Below, one piece after another: positions 51,165 through 60,584 of a stretch of 64,000 bases of DNA. The translations under genes and the position numbers were made by a program. This DNA is from Methanorbis furvi. GTDB taxonomy: Archaea > Halobacteriota > Methanomicrobia > Methanomicrobiales > Methanocorpusculaceae. Positions within the stretch are counted from its first letter, which is position 1. Each line of letters opens with the position of its first letter. Under the pieces are notes generated by a model that saw nothing but the letters and a program-made list of their open reading frames with translations, made no database searches and was not told the origin of the DNA. Location: positions 1-64,000 of the forward strand of contig NZ_JAWDKA010000005.1 of assembly GCF_032714615.1 (NCBI RefSeq). The letters run 5' to 3'.

Positions 51165-53201
51165 ATGAACCTGAAGTACGTTCCCACCACCTGCCCGTAC
51201 TGCGGTACTGGATGCAGTTTTTTTCTGGTTGTACGGGACGGCCGACTCGTCGGAGTCGCGCCCCGTTCCCGCTCGCCGGTCAATGAAGGAAAACTCTGTC
51301 CGCGGGGAATGGCTGCATGGGAGTTTGTGGCAAGTCCGGAGAGGCTGACACATCCACTCATCCGGAAAAACGGGGAACTTGTTCCCGCAACATGGAACGA
51401 AGCGATCACGCTGATTGCAGAAAAGTTCAGACAGTACCAACCGTCTGAGTGCTGTGTTCTCTCATCACCAAGAACATCCAACGAGGACAACTATGTGATG
51501 ATGAAGTTTGCCCGCGGTGTGTTGAAAACAAATCACATCGATCACTGCGAGAGATTGTGCCATGCATCCATCGTTGATTCACTCGCCGACTCGTTCGGTC
51601 ATCCGGCAATGACCGGCAGTATCCCGGATCTTGCCAAGGCAAAATGCATCTTTGTTATCGGATCAAATGCATTTGCCCAGCATCCGCTGATCGGCAGAAA
51701 AATTATTGAGGCACAAAGATCAGGCGCAACCTACATCTGTGCTGACCCGAGAAAAACATTCACCGGTTCGCAGGCAGACCTGCATCTCCAGTTCCATGCT
51801 GGAACCGACATCATGCTTCTCAATGGCATCATGCATGAGATTTTGCTGCAGAAACTGGAGAACACAGAGTTTATTGCAGAGCGAACGAACGGATTTGATG
51901 AGTTCAGAGAAATAATTCTGCAGCCCGAGTACTCCGCAGAAAATGTTGCCGAGAGTTGCGGGGTTCCGGCAGAAAAAATCCGGGCCACGGCAAAACTGAT
52001 GGCGCTGCCCGGCTGTGCGGTAATCTACTCGTCTGGTATCACCAAACAGGGAAACAGTGCAGAAAATATTCACAGTCTTGCAAACCTTCAGCTCCTGACA
52101 GGAAACGTCGGGCGAGCAGGCACCGGCGTACATCCTCTTCGCGGTCAGAACAATATTCAGGGCGCATGCGATATGGGAGCGCAGCCGTTCTACTTCACCG
52201 GCTATCAGCGCGTTGAAGATGCTGACGTCCACAAAAAATTCGAAGAAGCCTGGAGTTTTTCGGATGGCATTGCACCGGCAAAAACCGGTTACGAAATCAC
52301 CGAGATGATGGACTCCTTAATCTCAAAGAGTGGGGAGCTGAAGGCGATGTACATCATGGGGGAAAATCCGGTTCTCTCTGATCTTGACATCAATCATGCG
52401 AAGGCTGCCTTGGAACAGCTGGAGTTTCTGGTTGTGCAGGATATTTTTCTGAACGAAACCGCAGGCTTTGCGGATGTTGTGCTGCCGGCGGTCTGTTTTG
52501 CAGAGCGTGACGGAACCCAGACAAACACCGAGCGACGTGTTCAGCGCTGGCACAAAGCTTGTGAACCGCCGGGCGAAGCAAAAGCTGACTGGGAGATCAT
52601 CGCCTCCATTGCATCAGCGATGGGGTATGCAGAACAGTTTTCCTGGAAAACTTATGCTGAAGTGTTTGATGAACTTGCAAGCCTCACACCACCGTATGCA
52701 GGCATCAGCTATGACCGCCTCGCCTCAGCAGACAGCATTCAATGGCCGTGTCCATCAGGAGATCATTCGGGAACGCAGATTCTCTACACTGATACCTTCG
52801 CAACAGCTGACGGGCGTGCGGTGTTTCTGCCGGCAGTGCGGCAGATTGAGAACGAAAAAACTGATGAACAGTATCCGTTCCTGTTTACTACCGGCAGATG
52901 TATTTTTCACTGGGATACCGGCTCGATGACACGAAAAAGCAGCGCGGCAAACACGGGAAACTGGCTTGAGATAAATACTGCTGACGCGAAAAAGTTGGAG
53001 ATTTCCACAGGAGATTCAGTCCGCCTCATCACACATGATGCGGAAATTTCAGCAACTGCCCGCGTCACCGAAGAAATTCTGCCGGGTACCCTCTTCATGC
53101 CGTCGCATTATGTTGAGTTCACTACAAAAGAGCTGGTGCAAAATACGATGCCGACGCCTGGATGCGGCGGACGGTCGGCAAAAATTGAAAAAATTATTTG
53201 A
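51165..53201 (+). CDS. fdhA: Formate dehydrogenase alpha subunit without adjacent beta gene
   Basis: The 678-residue molybdopterin oxidoreductase has the [4Fe-4S] site CPYCGTGC (Cys10, 13, 17) plus Cys45 in KLCPRG, and the metal ligand Cys132 in CERLCHAS (cysteine, not selenocysteine). Pterin-binding segments such as NPVLSDLDINHAKAALEQLEF and FTTGRCIFHWDTGSMTR are present. It follows tfx by five bases and no fdhB follows; instead the small five-cysteine gene converges and overlaps by eight bases. Compared with the copy at 61724 it is 12 residues shorter and clearly diverged. It may share FdhB with the other set or use another partner. Confidence 0.92.
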   Translation: MNLKYVPTTCPYCGTGCSFFLVVRDGRLVGVAPRSRSPVNEGKLCPRGMAAWEFVASPERLTHPLIRKNGELVPATWNEAITLIAEKFRQYQPSECCVLSSPRTSNEDNYVMMKFARGVLKTNHIDHCERLCHASIVDSLADSFGHPAMTGSIPDLAKAKCIFVIGSNAFAQHPLIGRKIIEAQRSGATYICADPRKTFTGSQADLHLQFHAGTDIMLLNGIMHEILLQKLENTEFIAERTNGFDEFREIILQPEYSAENVAESCGVPAEKIRATAKLMALPGCAVIYSSGITKQGNSAENIHSLANLQLLTGNVGRAGTGVHPLRGQNNIQGACDMGAQPFYFTGYQRVEDADVHKKFEEAWSFSDGIAPAKTGYEITEMMDSLISKSGELKAMYIMGENPVLSDLDINHAKAALEQLEFLVVQDIFLNETAGFADVVLPAVCFAERDGTQTNTERRVQRWHKACEPPGEAKADWEIIASIASAMGYAEQFSWKTYAEVFDELASLTPPYAGISYDRLASADSIQWPCPSGDHSGTQILYTDTFATADGRAVFLPAVRQIENEKTDEQYPFLFTTGRCIFHWDTGSMTRKSSAANTGNWLEINTADAKKLEISTGDSVRLITHDAEISATARVTEEILPGTLFMPSHYVEFTTKELVQNTMPTPGCGGRSAKIEKII

Positions 53202-53385
53202 AGCAGCCAAACATACAGTTGCGAATTTTGATGTGCATGCTGCTGCAGTACGCACCAAATGACGAAGGATCAATATCATATTTTTTGCAGATCGCTTGGG
53301 CCTTCGGGCAGGTGATCTCGTTTTCGATTTTCTCAGCTGCAAGAGCCGCGCGGATACTTTCATCAGAACTTGTCGGCATATACAT
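53194..53385 (-). CDS. Small five-cysteine protein, copy 2 (unnamed family)
   Basis: The 63-residue protein is a clear homologue of 21540-21725: EITC, AIC, IDP, YC, HIK and a C-terminal FGCFK are shared, and the spacing C-x6-C-x13-C-x9-C-x3-C is identical. It has its own TATA-like element GTATAATTA (plus strand 53404-53412), about 20 bases from the ATG. The gene converges with fdhA and diverges from tupABC. Not recognised as any named family; soluble; likely metal- or cluster-binding. Confidence 0.85.
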   Translation of the reverse strand: MYMPTSSDESIRAALAAEKIENEITCPKAQAICKKYDIDPSSFGAYCSSMHIKIRNCMFGCFK

Positions 53386-53578
53386 ATCGTTAGGGGTTTT
53401 CTGGTATAATTACTCGCGGTTTTCGCACCAGAGAGATATTTGGCGTAATTTTATGCTGAAAATAAAAATAGATAAACAAAACAAAAAATGATATCAAACA
53501 TAGTTACCCAGGAGTATATACAGTTCATTAAATCAACTATACCTATTTTATCCAAGGAGCAACAAACGACTTAGTTCG

Positions 53579-54574
53579 ATGAAGAAATTATTACCTGTGT
53601 TTGGTATGGTTCTTCTGCTTGTCGCAGTAATTTTCGCTGCCGGGTGTGTGGGCACCGGCGACGATAGCGGCAACCAGACCGCAACCCCTACTACTTCTGT
53701 TCCGACCGCAACGCCGGACCAGCTGAAGATCGCAACGACCACGTCCCTGTACGATACCGGACTCCTTGACTCTGTTCAGGATTACTACCTTGACACCTAC
53801 AATGTTGATCTCCTGATCACATCACAGGGTACTGGTAAAGCAATTCAGTCCGCAAAGAACGGCGATGTTGATGTTCTCTTAGTCCACGCTCCGGCGCAGG
53901 AAGCAGAGTTCATGGACTCCGGCTACGGTGTTAACCACCGCGGTGTTGCTTACAACTACTTCGTAATTGTCGGCCCTGAGTCTGACCCTGCAGGAATCAA
54001 AAACATGACTCCTGAAGAAGGTCTCACCACCCTCAAGAACCTTGGCGAGGCTGGCGACGAGTCCATCATCTTTGTCTCCCGCGGCGACAACTCCGGAACT
54101 CACTCCGCAGAAAAAGCCATCTGGGCAGCAGCAGGACTCAACTACACCGCAGAAGTCAGCGGCAACCCGGGCAGCTGGTACGTTGAGACCGGCTCTGGAA
54201 TGGGTGACACCCTGACCGTTGCCGGACAGAAACAGGCATACACCCTGACCGACGAAGCAACGTTCCTGACCTACAAGAAGAACAACAACCTCCAGCTTGT
54301 TCCGATCATCGATGAAGGCGAGACACTTCTGAACCGCTACACCATCATCACGATCAACCCGGAGAAGTTCCCGAACACCAACGTTGTCGCTGCAACCGAC
54401 TTCACCAACTGGCTCATCTCTGCTGACGGTCAGAAGTTTATCGGCGACTACGGCAAAGAGGTCTATGGAAAATCCCTGTTCAGCCCGATGGTAACACTCG
54501 CTGACAGCACCCTTCCGCCGTTCAACATCGACAGCACCACTGCGGTAACTGTCCCGACTGTTGCAACCGCGTAA
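53579..54574 (+). CDS. tupA: Tungstate-binding lipoprotein
   Basis: The 331-residue protein has a lipobox ending AAGC (Cys22), a Thr/Pro-rich linker, and the TupA signature IATTTSLYDTGLLDSVQDYY with TSQGTGKAIQSAKNGDVDVLLVHAP. The TTTS motif is the tungstate-contacting part in TupA. A C-terminal Thr/Pro-rich tail (TLPPFNIDSTTAVTVPTVATA) is longer than usual. It feeds TupB and TupC downstream. A TATA box AGTATATAC stands at 53512-53520. Confidence 0.93.
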   Translation: MKKLLPVFGMVLLLVAVIFAAGCVGTGDDSGNQTATPTTSVPTATPDQLKIATTTSLYDTGLLDSVQDYYLDTYNVDLLITSQGTGKAIQSAKNGDVDVLLVHAPAQEAEFMDSGYGVNHRGVAYNYFVIVGPESDPAGIKNMTPEEGLTTLKNLGEAGDESIIFVSRGDNSGTHSAEKAIWAAAGLNYTAEVSGNPGSWYVETGSGMGDTLTVAGQKQAYTLTDEATFLTYKKNNNLQLVPIIDEGETLLNRYTIITINPEKFPNTNVVAATDFTNWLISADGQKFIGDYGKEVYGKSLFSPMVTLADSTLPPFNIDSTTAVTVPTVATA

Positions 54575-54619
54575 AACCAAAATCAAATTTATTTTTTTCC
54601 CGAATTTTTCGGAGCAGCA

Positions 54620-55330
54620 ATGGACGATATTATCAATGGCGTCACTGAGGCAATTCATCTGATTATCACCATGGACCCTGAGGTCATGGAGATAGCGCAG
54701 CGAAGCCTGACGGTGTCATCGGAAGCTACGCTTATTGCTGCATTGATTGCAATTCCTCTCGGCGCTGCGATTTACTACTTTACCTTTCGGGGAAAACGTG
54801 TCGTGATTGGAACAATTCAGACTCTGTATGCACTGCCGACCGTTCTTGTGGGACTTCTCGTGTATCTGCTGGTTTCAAACTCTGGACCATTGGGCGGACT
54901 CAGGTTTCTATACACAACGAACGCCATGGTTTTGGCACAGGTGCTTTTAGTCATTCCAATCATTGCCGGTCTCACAATTGCAGGACTTTCGAGTCTTGAC
55001 AAGGAGATGAAGTACACCATTCAGTCGCTGAACGCAAATGCAGTACAGGCGATCATCACCCTCTGCCGTGAAGCAAAGTTTGCCATTCTTTCCGGTGTTA
55101 TGCTTGCGTTTGGCAGAGCGATCGCAGAAGTCGGTGCGGTGATGATGGTTGGAGGAAACATTCGCCACTTCACGCGAACGTTAACGACAGCGATTTCACT
55201 CAACACTTCGATGGGCGAGTTTGCCACATCGATTGCTCTTGGAATTATTCTTTTGTCGATTGCGTTGATCGTCAACTTTGCGATGAACATAATTCAGAAC
55301 TGGCACTCGGGAGGACAGAAGGATGTCTGA
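54620..55330 (+). CDS. tupB: Tungstate ABC transporter permease
   Basis: The 236-residue membrane protein has five or six helices and the EAA-like loop KYTIQSLNANAVQAIITLCREAKFAILSGVMLAFGRAIAEVGAVMMVGGNI, a strong TupB segment. It lies 45 bases after tupA and overlaps tupC by eight bases. Confidence 0.93.
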   Translation: MDDIINGVTEAIHLIITMDPEVMEIAQRSLTVSSEATLIAALIAIPLGAAIYYFTFRGKRVVIGTIQTLYALPTVLVGLLVYLLVSNSGPLGGLRFLYTTNAMVLAQVLLVIPIIAGLTIAGLSSLDKEMKYTIQSLNANAVQAIITLCREAKFAILSGVMLAFGRAIAEVGAVMMVGGNIRHFTRTLTTAISLNTSMGEFATSIALGIILLSIALIVNFAMNIIQNWHSGGQKDV

Positions 55331-56420
55331 GACACAACCTGTGGTGGAGCTTGCAAACATCAGCCGCGTCTACGGAGAAAAGTATGCACTCAATGAGGTG
55401 AGTTTTTCTGTACAACGCGGAGAGATTGTTGCGGTGATCGGTCCTTCGGGCGCAGGCAAAAGTACGCTGATGCGTATCTGCGATATGCTTGAAGAGCAGA
55501 GCAGCGGAGATCTTACGCTGTTTCAAACAGTGGTTGAAAAGAAAACCCGCAAATCCCTTCGTGAACGTGTGGGTATTCTGTTTCAGAAGACCGTACTGTT
55601 CGACCGCAGTGTTTCTGACAATGTGGCGCTCGGCCTTCAGTATCGCGGGTACAGACATGAAGAGATCCAGCGGCTGACTATTGAGTATCTCAAAAAACTC
55701 GGGATGGAAACATATGCGGACCGCAACGCACGTACTCTCTCCGGCGGCGAAGGACAGAGGATTGCGTTTGCCCGCGTGCTGCTGACGGGACCTGAACTTC
55801 TTCTTCTGGATGAGCCAACCGCAAACCTTGATCCTCTGGCAACCAGAATGATCGAGGAGATGATCAAAACAGAGAATGCGGAACACAACACGACGATCAT
55901 TCTCAACACGCATGATCAGAATCAGGGCATGAGACTTGCCGACCGGATTATTGTTTTAATGAATGGGAAAGTGATGCAGATTGGAACACCTGATGAGGTG
56001 TTCTATCATCCGTCAACTGAAGAGGTTGCTGCGTTTGTCGGGTTCCAGAATCTGATCTCTGGAACCGTCACAAAAATTCAGAGCGGTGTTGCAGAGATGA
56101 CAACTGCTGCGGGAATATTCCGCGTTCAGGCAGGGGACGCACACGTCGGCGATGCCGCGACACTTGCTCTTCGCGGCGAAGAAATTCTCGTGCACAACGC
56201 AGGTGTTCCTTTTGAAAAAGATCCGGAGAACAGTGTTTGTGGTGCCATTCTTTCATCACAGAAGATCGGGCCGGTAATGGAACTTGTCGTTGACTGCACC
56301 ATTCCGATCACCGTTGTTGTTCCGGCACGCCACCGGTTTGCCGAAGAGTTTGTGCCGGGAACTCCGGTGTGTCTCTCCTGGCTGACGGCCGCAGCCCATC
56401 TGATTTCCCAGACCAGATAG
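55323..56420 (+). CDS. tupC: Tungstate ABC transporter ATP-binding protein
   Basis: The 365-residue ATPase has Walker A GPSGAGKST, signature LSGGEGQRIAFAR, Walker B LLLLDEPTANLDP and a C-terminal TOBE-like domain (about 240-365) with MELVVDCTIPITVVVPA. It powers TupB. The extra C-terminal domain suggests sensing of the oxyanion. The next gene (fwdD) is 718 bases away. Confidence 0.93.
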   Translation: MSETQPVVELANISRVYGEKYALNEVSFSVQRGEIVAVIGPSGAGKSTLMRICDMLEEQSSGDLTLFQTVVEKKTRKSLRERVGILFQKTVLFDRSVSDNVALGLQYRGYRHEEIQRLTIEYLKKLGMETYADRNARTLSGGEGQRIAFARVLLTGPELLLLDEPTANLDPLATRMIEEMIKTENAEHNTTIILNTHDQNQGMRLADRIIVLMNGKVMQIGTPDEVFYHPSTEEVAAFVGFQNLISGTVTKIQSGVAEMTTAAGIFRVQAGDAHVGDAATLALRGEEILVHNAGVPFEKDPENSVCGAILSSQKIGPVMELVVDCTIPITVVVPARHRFAEEFVPGTPVCLSWLTAAAHLISQTR

Positions 56421-57138
56421 GTTACCATCTCTCATTTTTACCCCTCAGGTTTTTGCGCGGGCTTCAAAAATACCGGTAAATATACGTTGGTTCCGCACGC
56501 CCCTCATTAGTAAACCAAGATTATTTTACACGTGTGATCATCGGGAAAATGGTAAATCGTTTATGATCAATAATGGGATTTGTCAACGTAAAATAATTTA
56601 TGAAACCCCGCCCGAAGCTATTTACGTAGACTGGCGCAACCTTGAATATGACTATACGCAAAACCAGCGTTAGTTATGTCTCCGTAAAGGAGTTGGAGCA
56701 GCATCAGCACAATCCGAGAACGTCTCAACTTGGTACGTTGTCCATCCGGTAACAACCGGAATGGAGTCAGAAGTTCGTTGGACATGTTGATATGCGGGTC
56801 GATGGTAATCGTCGGAATGGTCAGCAGTTATGCAGAAGCCTCGAACGGGAAGTGAGTAATCTGTTTCTAATCGTTGAAAAATATATCGACACAACATCAA
56901 GCCCGACAGCAGAGATTCTTTCCGGCCTTGAGCCGGAAAAAAATCTCGCTCCTGTCAGAATGTCACGTTGATACCGCTGCAGTTGGTACCATTTACCTGG
57001 TGGTTCGTTTGCCGCTTCCCGCTACACAAAGACAACGATTACGTGCCGCCGCCTGATGTCAGGACTCTATCTTTTGCAGTTTTTCGTATCACTCAGTCGC
57101 ATTTTGAACATATCTCTCATACAAGATCTCCGGAGAGG
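56421..57138 (+). promoter_or_regulatory. 718-base gene-free region upstream of fwdDBAC with a folded leader
   Basis: No convincing gene was found. Seen from left: GTAAACCAAG (56510-56519), similar to the fdhC/tfx site; TATA-like AATAATTTATG (near 56592-56602) and AAAATATATC (about 56878-56887). From the second, transcription would begin at about 56905, exactly where a hairpin starts: GACAG (56905-56909) with CTGTC (56952-56956), AGATT with AATCT, and TTTCCGGC with GCCGGAAA around the loop CTTGA. The fwd leader would then be about 230 bases. A frame from 56648 to about 56971 has only one stop (TAA at 56750-56752) and could be a decayed gene. Confidence 0.5.
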
Positions 57139-57543
57139 ATGATTTACTTGACAAAAATAACCGTGAACCTGATTACCGGGCGGACAATCCAACAGGGTGT
57201 CTCCATGGAAGCAGGAAAAGAAAAAGAGGATTACATGAAATCCTGCGGCATCATCGAACTGGACGCAGTCGATATTGCCAAACTTGGAATCTGGAAGAAC
57301 AGCAATGTCAGAGTCGTCAGTGACTTTGGCAGTGTTGTGGTCAAGGCAATTGAAGCCACCCAGGGACCTCACCCGGGCCTTGGCTGGATTCCGATGGGTC
57401 CATGGGCCAACATGGTGATTGACACCAACACCTACTCAACCGGTATGCCAACCTTCAAAGGCACACCTGTCACCATTGAACCGGCAGAAAAAGAGACTGT
57501 TCTCAGTTCCATCGACCTGGTTCTCAACGCATGCAAGGAGTAA
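57139..57543 (+). CDS. fwdD: Formylmethanofuran dehydrogenase subunit D
   Basis: The 134-residue protein is the pterin-dinucleotide-binding subunit: VNLITGRTIQQGVSMEAGKEKEDYMKSCGIIELD, HPGLGWIPMGPWANMVI and STGMPTFKGTPVTIEP. I give ATG 57139, but TTG at 57148 has a better nine-base spacing from GAGG and would give a protein starting at MTKITVNLITG. In the other Fwd set this subunit is fused to FwdB. First gene of fwdDBAC. Confidence 0.92.
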   Translation: MIYLTKITVNLITGRTIQQGVSMEAGKEKEDYMKSCGIIELDAVDIAKLGIWKNSNVRVVSDFGSVVVKAIEATQGPHPGLGWIPMGPWANMVIDTNTYSTGMPTFKGTPVTIEPAEKETVLSSIDLVLNACKE

Positions 57544-57550
57544 ATGATTC

Positions 57551-58870
57551 ATGACACAACTGGTAACAGACATTATCTGCCCGTTCTGCGGAACATTATG
57601 CGACGACATTGAAGTCGAAGTCAGCGATGACGGAAAAAAGATCATCAAAGTCACAAACGCATGTGCGATCGGAGCAGAAAAATTCCTTCACGCACAGTCT
57701 CCCGACAGAATTGTCCGCCCCCGCATGAAGCAGGAAGACGGCAGCTGGAAAGAGGTAACCTACGACGAAGCAGCAAAGTACACCGCAAAAATTCTGTGCG
57801 ACGCAAAGAAGCCGCTGATGTACGGCTGGTCTTCGACCTCCTGTGAAGCACAGGCAACCGGTCACATGATTGCTGAACTTGTCGGCGGCGTTGTGGACAA
57901 CACTGCTACTGTCTGCCATGGCCCGTCCCTCATTGCAGTCCACGATGTTGGTATTCCGTCCTGTACTCTTGGAGAAGTCAAGAACCGTGCAGACCGCGTG
58001 ATCTTCTGGGGATGCAACCCGGCACACGCCCACCCGCGTCATATGTCCCGGTACTCCATCTTCTCCCGCGGTTACTTCACCACCAAAGGATCCAAGAGCA
58101 GAAAGATCATCGTCGTTGACCCACGCCCGACCGATACCGCATCGGTTGCTGACTATCACATCCAGATTCAGCAGGGACGCGACTACGAACTGATCGATGC
58201 ACTCCGCGTTGCACTGCAGGAAGGCCCACTGCCGGAAACGGTTGCGGGAGTTCCGAAAGAAAAGATCTACGATATTGCACGCCTTCTGAAGAGCGGCCGG
58301 TTTGTCACCATCTTCTTTGGAATGGGGGTCACCCACTCGCTTGGGAAAAATCACAACATCGACATCGCAATCGCTCTGACGGCAGACTTAAACAAGTACA
58401 CCAAAGCTGCCATCATTCCAATGCGGGGCCACTACAATGTTACCGGTTCCGGACAGGTTCTCGGTTGGCAGTTCGGATTCCCGTTCTGTGTGGATCTCTC
58501 CCGCGGCTTTGCCCGCTACAACCCCGGGGAAAGCAGTGCAAATGATCTTCTCATGCGTGGAGAAGTCGACGCAAACTTTGTGATCGGCAGTGACCCGGGA
58601 TCCCACTTCCCGTTCAAGTCCGTCAAAGTCATCAACGAACTTCCGTCGGTATGTATCGACCCGCACATGACACCGACCGTTGCCGTGTCCAAATGCCATG
58701 TGCCGGTTGCACTCGTTGGCATTGAAGTCGGCGGCTCCTGCTACCGTATGGACAACGTGCCAATCGAGTCCAGAAAAGTCGTTGACCCGCCGGCAGGAAT
58801 GCTCACTGACGGTGAGTTCCTCGAACTCGTTCTCACTGAAGTACAGCGCATCAAAGGAGTTGCAGCATGA
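57551..58870 (+). CDS. fwdB: Formylmethanofuran dehydrogenase subunit B
   Basis: The 439-residue catalytic subunit reduces CO2 to formate at a Mo or W bis-pterin centre. [4Fe-4S] ligands are Cys10, Cys13, Cys17 and Cys38 (IICPFCGTLC, NAC), and the metal ligand is Cys122 in ATVCHGPS, so no selenocysteine is used. Other family segments: WGCNPAHAHPRHMSRYS and MRGHYNVTGSGQVLGW. An AGGAG lies nine bases before the ATG. It overlaps fwdA by four bases. Confidence 0.95.
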   Translation: MTQLVTDIICPFCGTLCDDIEVEVSDDGKKIIKVTNACAIGAEKFLHAQSPDRIVRPRMKQEDGSWKEVTYDEAAKYTAKILCDAKKPLMYGWSSTSCEAQATGHMIAELVGGVVDNTATVCHGPSLIAVHDVGIPSCTLGEVKNRADRVIFWGCNPAHAHPRHMSRYSIFSRGYFTTKGSKSRKIIVVDPRPTDTASVADYHIQIQQGRDYELIDALRVALQEGPLPETVAGVPKEKIYDIARLLKSGRFVTIFFGMGVTHSLGKNHNIDIAIALTADLNKYTKAAIIPMRGHYNVTGSGQVLGWQFGFPFCVDLSRGFARYNPGESSANDLLMRGEVDANFVIGSDPGSHFPFKSVKVINELPSVCIDPHMTPTVAVSKCHVPVALVGIEVGGSCYRMDNVPIESRKVVDPPAGMLTDGEFLELVLTEVQRIKGVAA

Positions 58871-60576
58871 CCGAAATTCTGATCAAAAACGGATTCGTCT
58901 TCGACCCGGTATCGGGCATCAAAGGCGACAAGAAAGACATCGCCGTAAAAGACGGTGTGATTGTTGAGTCGGTCTCAGCCGCGGCAAAAGTTATCGACGC
59001 ATCAGGCATGACCGTCATGGCAGGCGGTGTGGACATTCACTCCCACGTTGCCGGAGCAAAGGTCAATGTCGGCAGAAACTTCCGCCCGGAAGACAAACTC
59101 CAGGCAGTCTACGAACCTGCCCGCGGTGTCCGCCACATGGCAGGAGGAAACTCTGTTCCGACCGTCTTCAAGACCGCATACAAGTATGCGGACATGGGAT
59201 ACACCACCGTCATCGAAGCTGCAATGCCACCTCTCTATGCACGCCACACTCACGAAGAGATGCGTGACACCCCGATCATCGATCAGGCAGCACTGCCGCT
59301 GTTCGGCAACAACTGGTTCATCCTTGAATACCTCAAGAACGGCGAGATCGACAACGCATCCGCCTACATTGCCTGGCTGCTCCGCAGCACCAAAGGCTAC
59401 GGTATCAAATGCGTGAATCCGGGAGGAACTGAAGCATGGGCATGGGGTCTGAATTGTATGACCGTCAACGATCAGGTTCCGTACTTTGAGATCACCCCAA
59501 AAGAGATCATCGCAGGCCTCATGACCGTCAACGAGTCGCTGCACCTGCCGCACTCTCTGCACCTGCACTCCAACAATCTCGGCAACCCGGGCAACTACCA
59601 GACTACACTTGACTCGCTGAAGATCGCAGAAGGCTTCAAGGCAAACAACAACTTCGGCCGCGACCAGGTCATGCACCACACCCACATTCAGTTCCACTCC
59701 TACGGCGGAACCGGCTGGGGCGACTTCGAGTCCAAGGGTGCTGAAGTTATGGACTACATCAACAAAAATCCGAACATCACCTGTGATATCGGATTTGTTA
59801 CGCTTGATGAGACCACCACCATGACCGGTGACGGACCGTTCGAGTACCACCTCTCAGCACTCAACCACCTCAAGTGGGCAAACACTGATGTGGAAGTTGA
59901 GTGTGGTTCCGGAATTGTTCCCTACATCTACAGCAAAGACGTCTATGTCTGCGGTGTTCAGTGGTCGATCGGTCTTGAGATGGCGCTTCTTGCAAAAGAT
60001 CACATGCGCTGCTACCTCACCACTGACCATCCGAATGCAGGGCCGTTCACCCGCTACCCGCGTGTGATGAAGTGGCTCATGAGCGAGAAGGCTCGTGATG
60101 AAGTCTTTGCATCCATGAAAGCAGAGGACAAGGTCCGCGACAGATCCACGCTCGGCTCCATTGACCGTGAGCTGACCCTCTACGAGATTGCAATGATGAC
60201 CCGTGCAGGAACCGCAAAGGCTCTTGGTATGGGCAAAAAACTCGGAGGCCTTGTACCCGGCATGCAGGCAGATATTGCTGTGTATCCGTACAACCCTGAG
60301 ACCGCAAGCGACCCTGAACAGATCGAATACGCATTTTCGAATGCAAAGTATCTGATCAAGTCCGGTGAGATCATCATCAACGACTCCGAGATTGTCAGCA
60401 ACGGCAACAAGCAGACCTACTGGGTGGATGTCAAGACCAACCCGAGCAAACAGGTTGAGCATGACCTCAGAGAGATGTTCCTGAAGTACTACACGGTTAC
60501 CGAACGGAACTATGAGGTCGAAGAGCACGCGTTCATGAAAAACCCGAATGTCATCTCGATTGACGCAACCCAGTGA
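58867..60576 (+). CDS. fwdA: Formylmethanofuran dehydrogenase subunit A
   Basis: The 569-residue amidohydrolase-type subunit joins formate from FwdB to methanofuran. Metal ligands His58 and His60 (DIHSH), the lysine in GYGIKCVNPGG (carboxylated in the known structure), HIQFHSYGG and LTTDHPNAGPF are visible. It is in the complete fwdDBAC operon; the paralogue at 3491 is Eha-linked. Confidence 0.96.
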   Translation: MTEILIKNGFVFDPVSGIKGDKKDIAVKDGVIVESVSAAAKVIDASGMTVMAGGVDIHSHVAGAKVNVGRNFRPEDKLQAVYEPARGVRHMAGGNSVPTVFKTAYKYADMGYTTVIEAAMPPLYARHTHEEMRDTPIIDQAALPLFGNNWFILEYLKNGEIDNASAYIAWLLRSTKGYGIKCVNPGGTEAWAWGLNCMTVNDQVPYFEITPKEIIAGLMTVNESLHLPHSLHLHSNNLGNPGNYQTTLDSLKIAEGFKANNNFGRDQVMHHTHIQFHSYGGTGWGDFESKGAEVMDYINKNPNITCDIGFVTLDETTTMTGDGPFEYHLSALNHLKWANTDVEVECGSGIVPYIYSKDVYVCGVQWSIGLEMALLAKDHMRCYLTTDHPNAGPFTRYPRVMKWLMSEKARDEVFASMKAEDKVRDRSTLGSIDRELTLYEIAMMTRAGTAKALGMGKKLGGLVPGMQADIAVYPYNPETASDPEQIEYAFSNAKYLIKSGEIIINDSEIVSNGNKQTYWVDVKTNPSKQVEHDLREMFLKYYTVTERNYEVEEHAFMKNPNVISIDATQ

Positions 60577-60584
60577 GGCAGAGT

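Noticed and set aside
53879-54658. 259-residue minus-strand frame opposite tupA
   Set aside because: Antisense to a clear tupA gene; no family features and no start signal.
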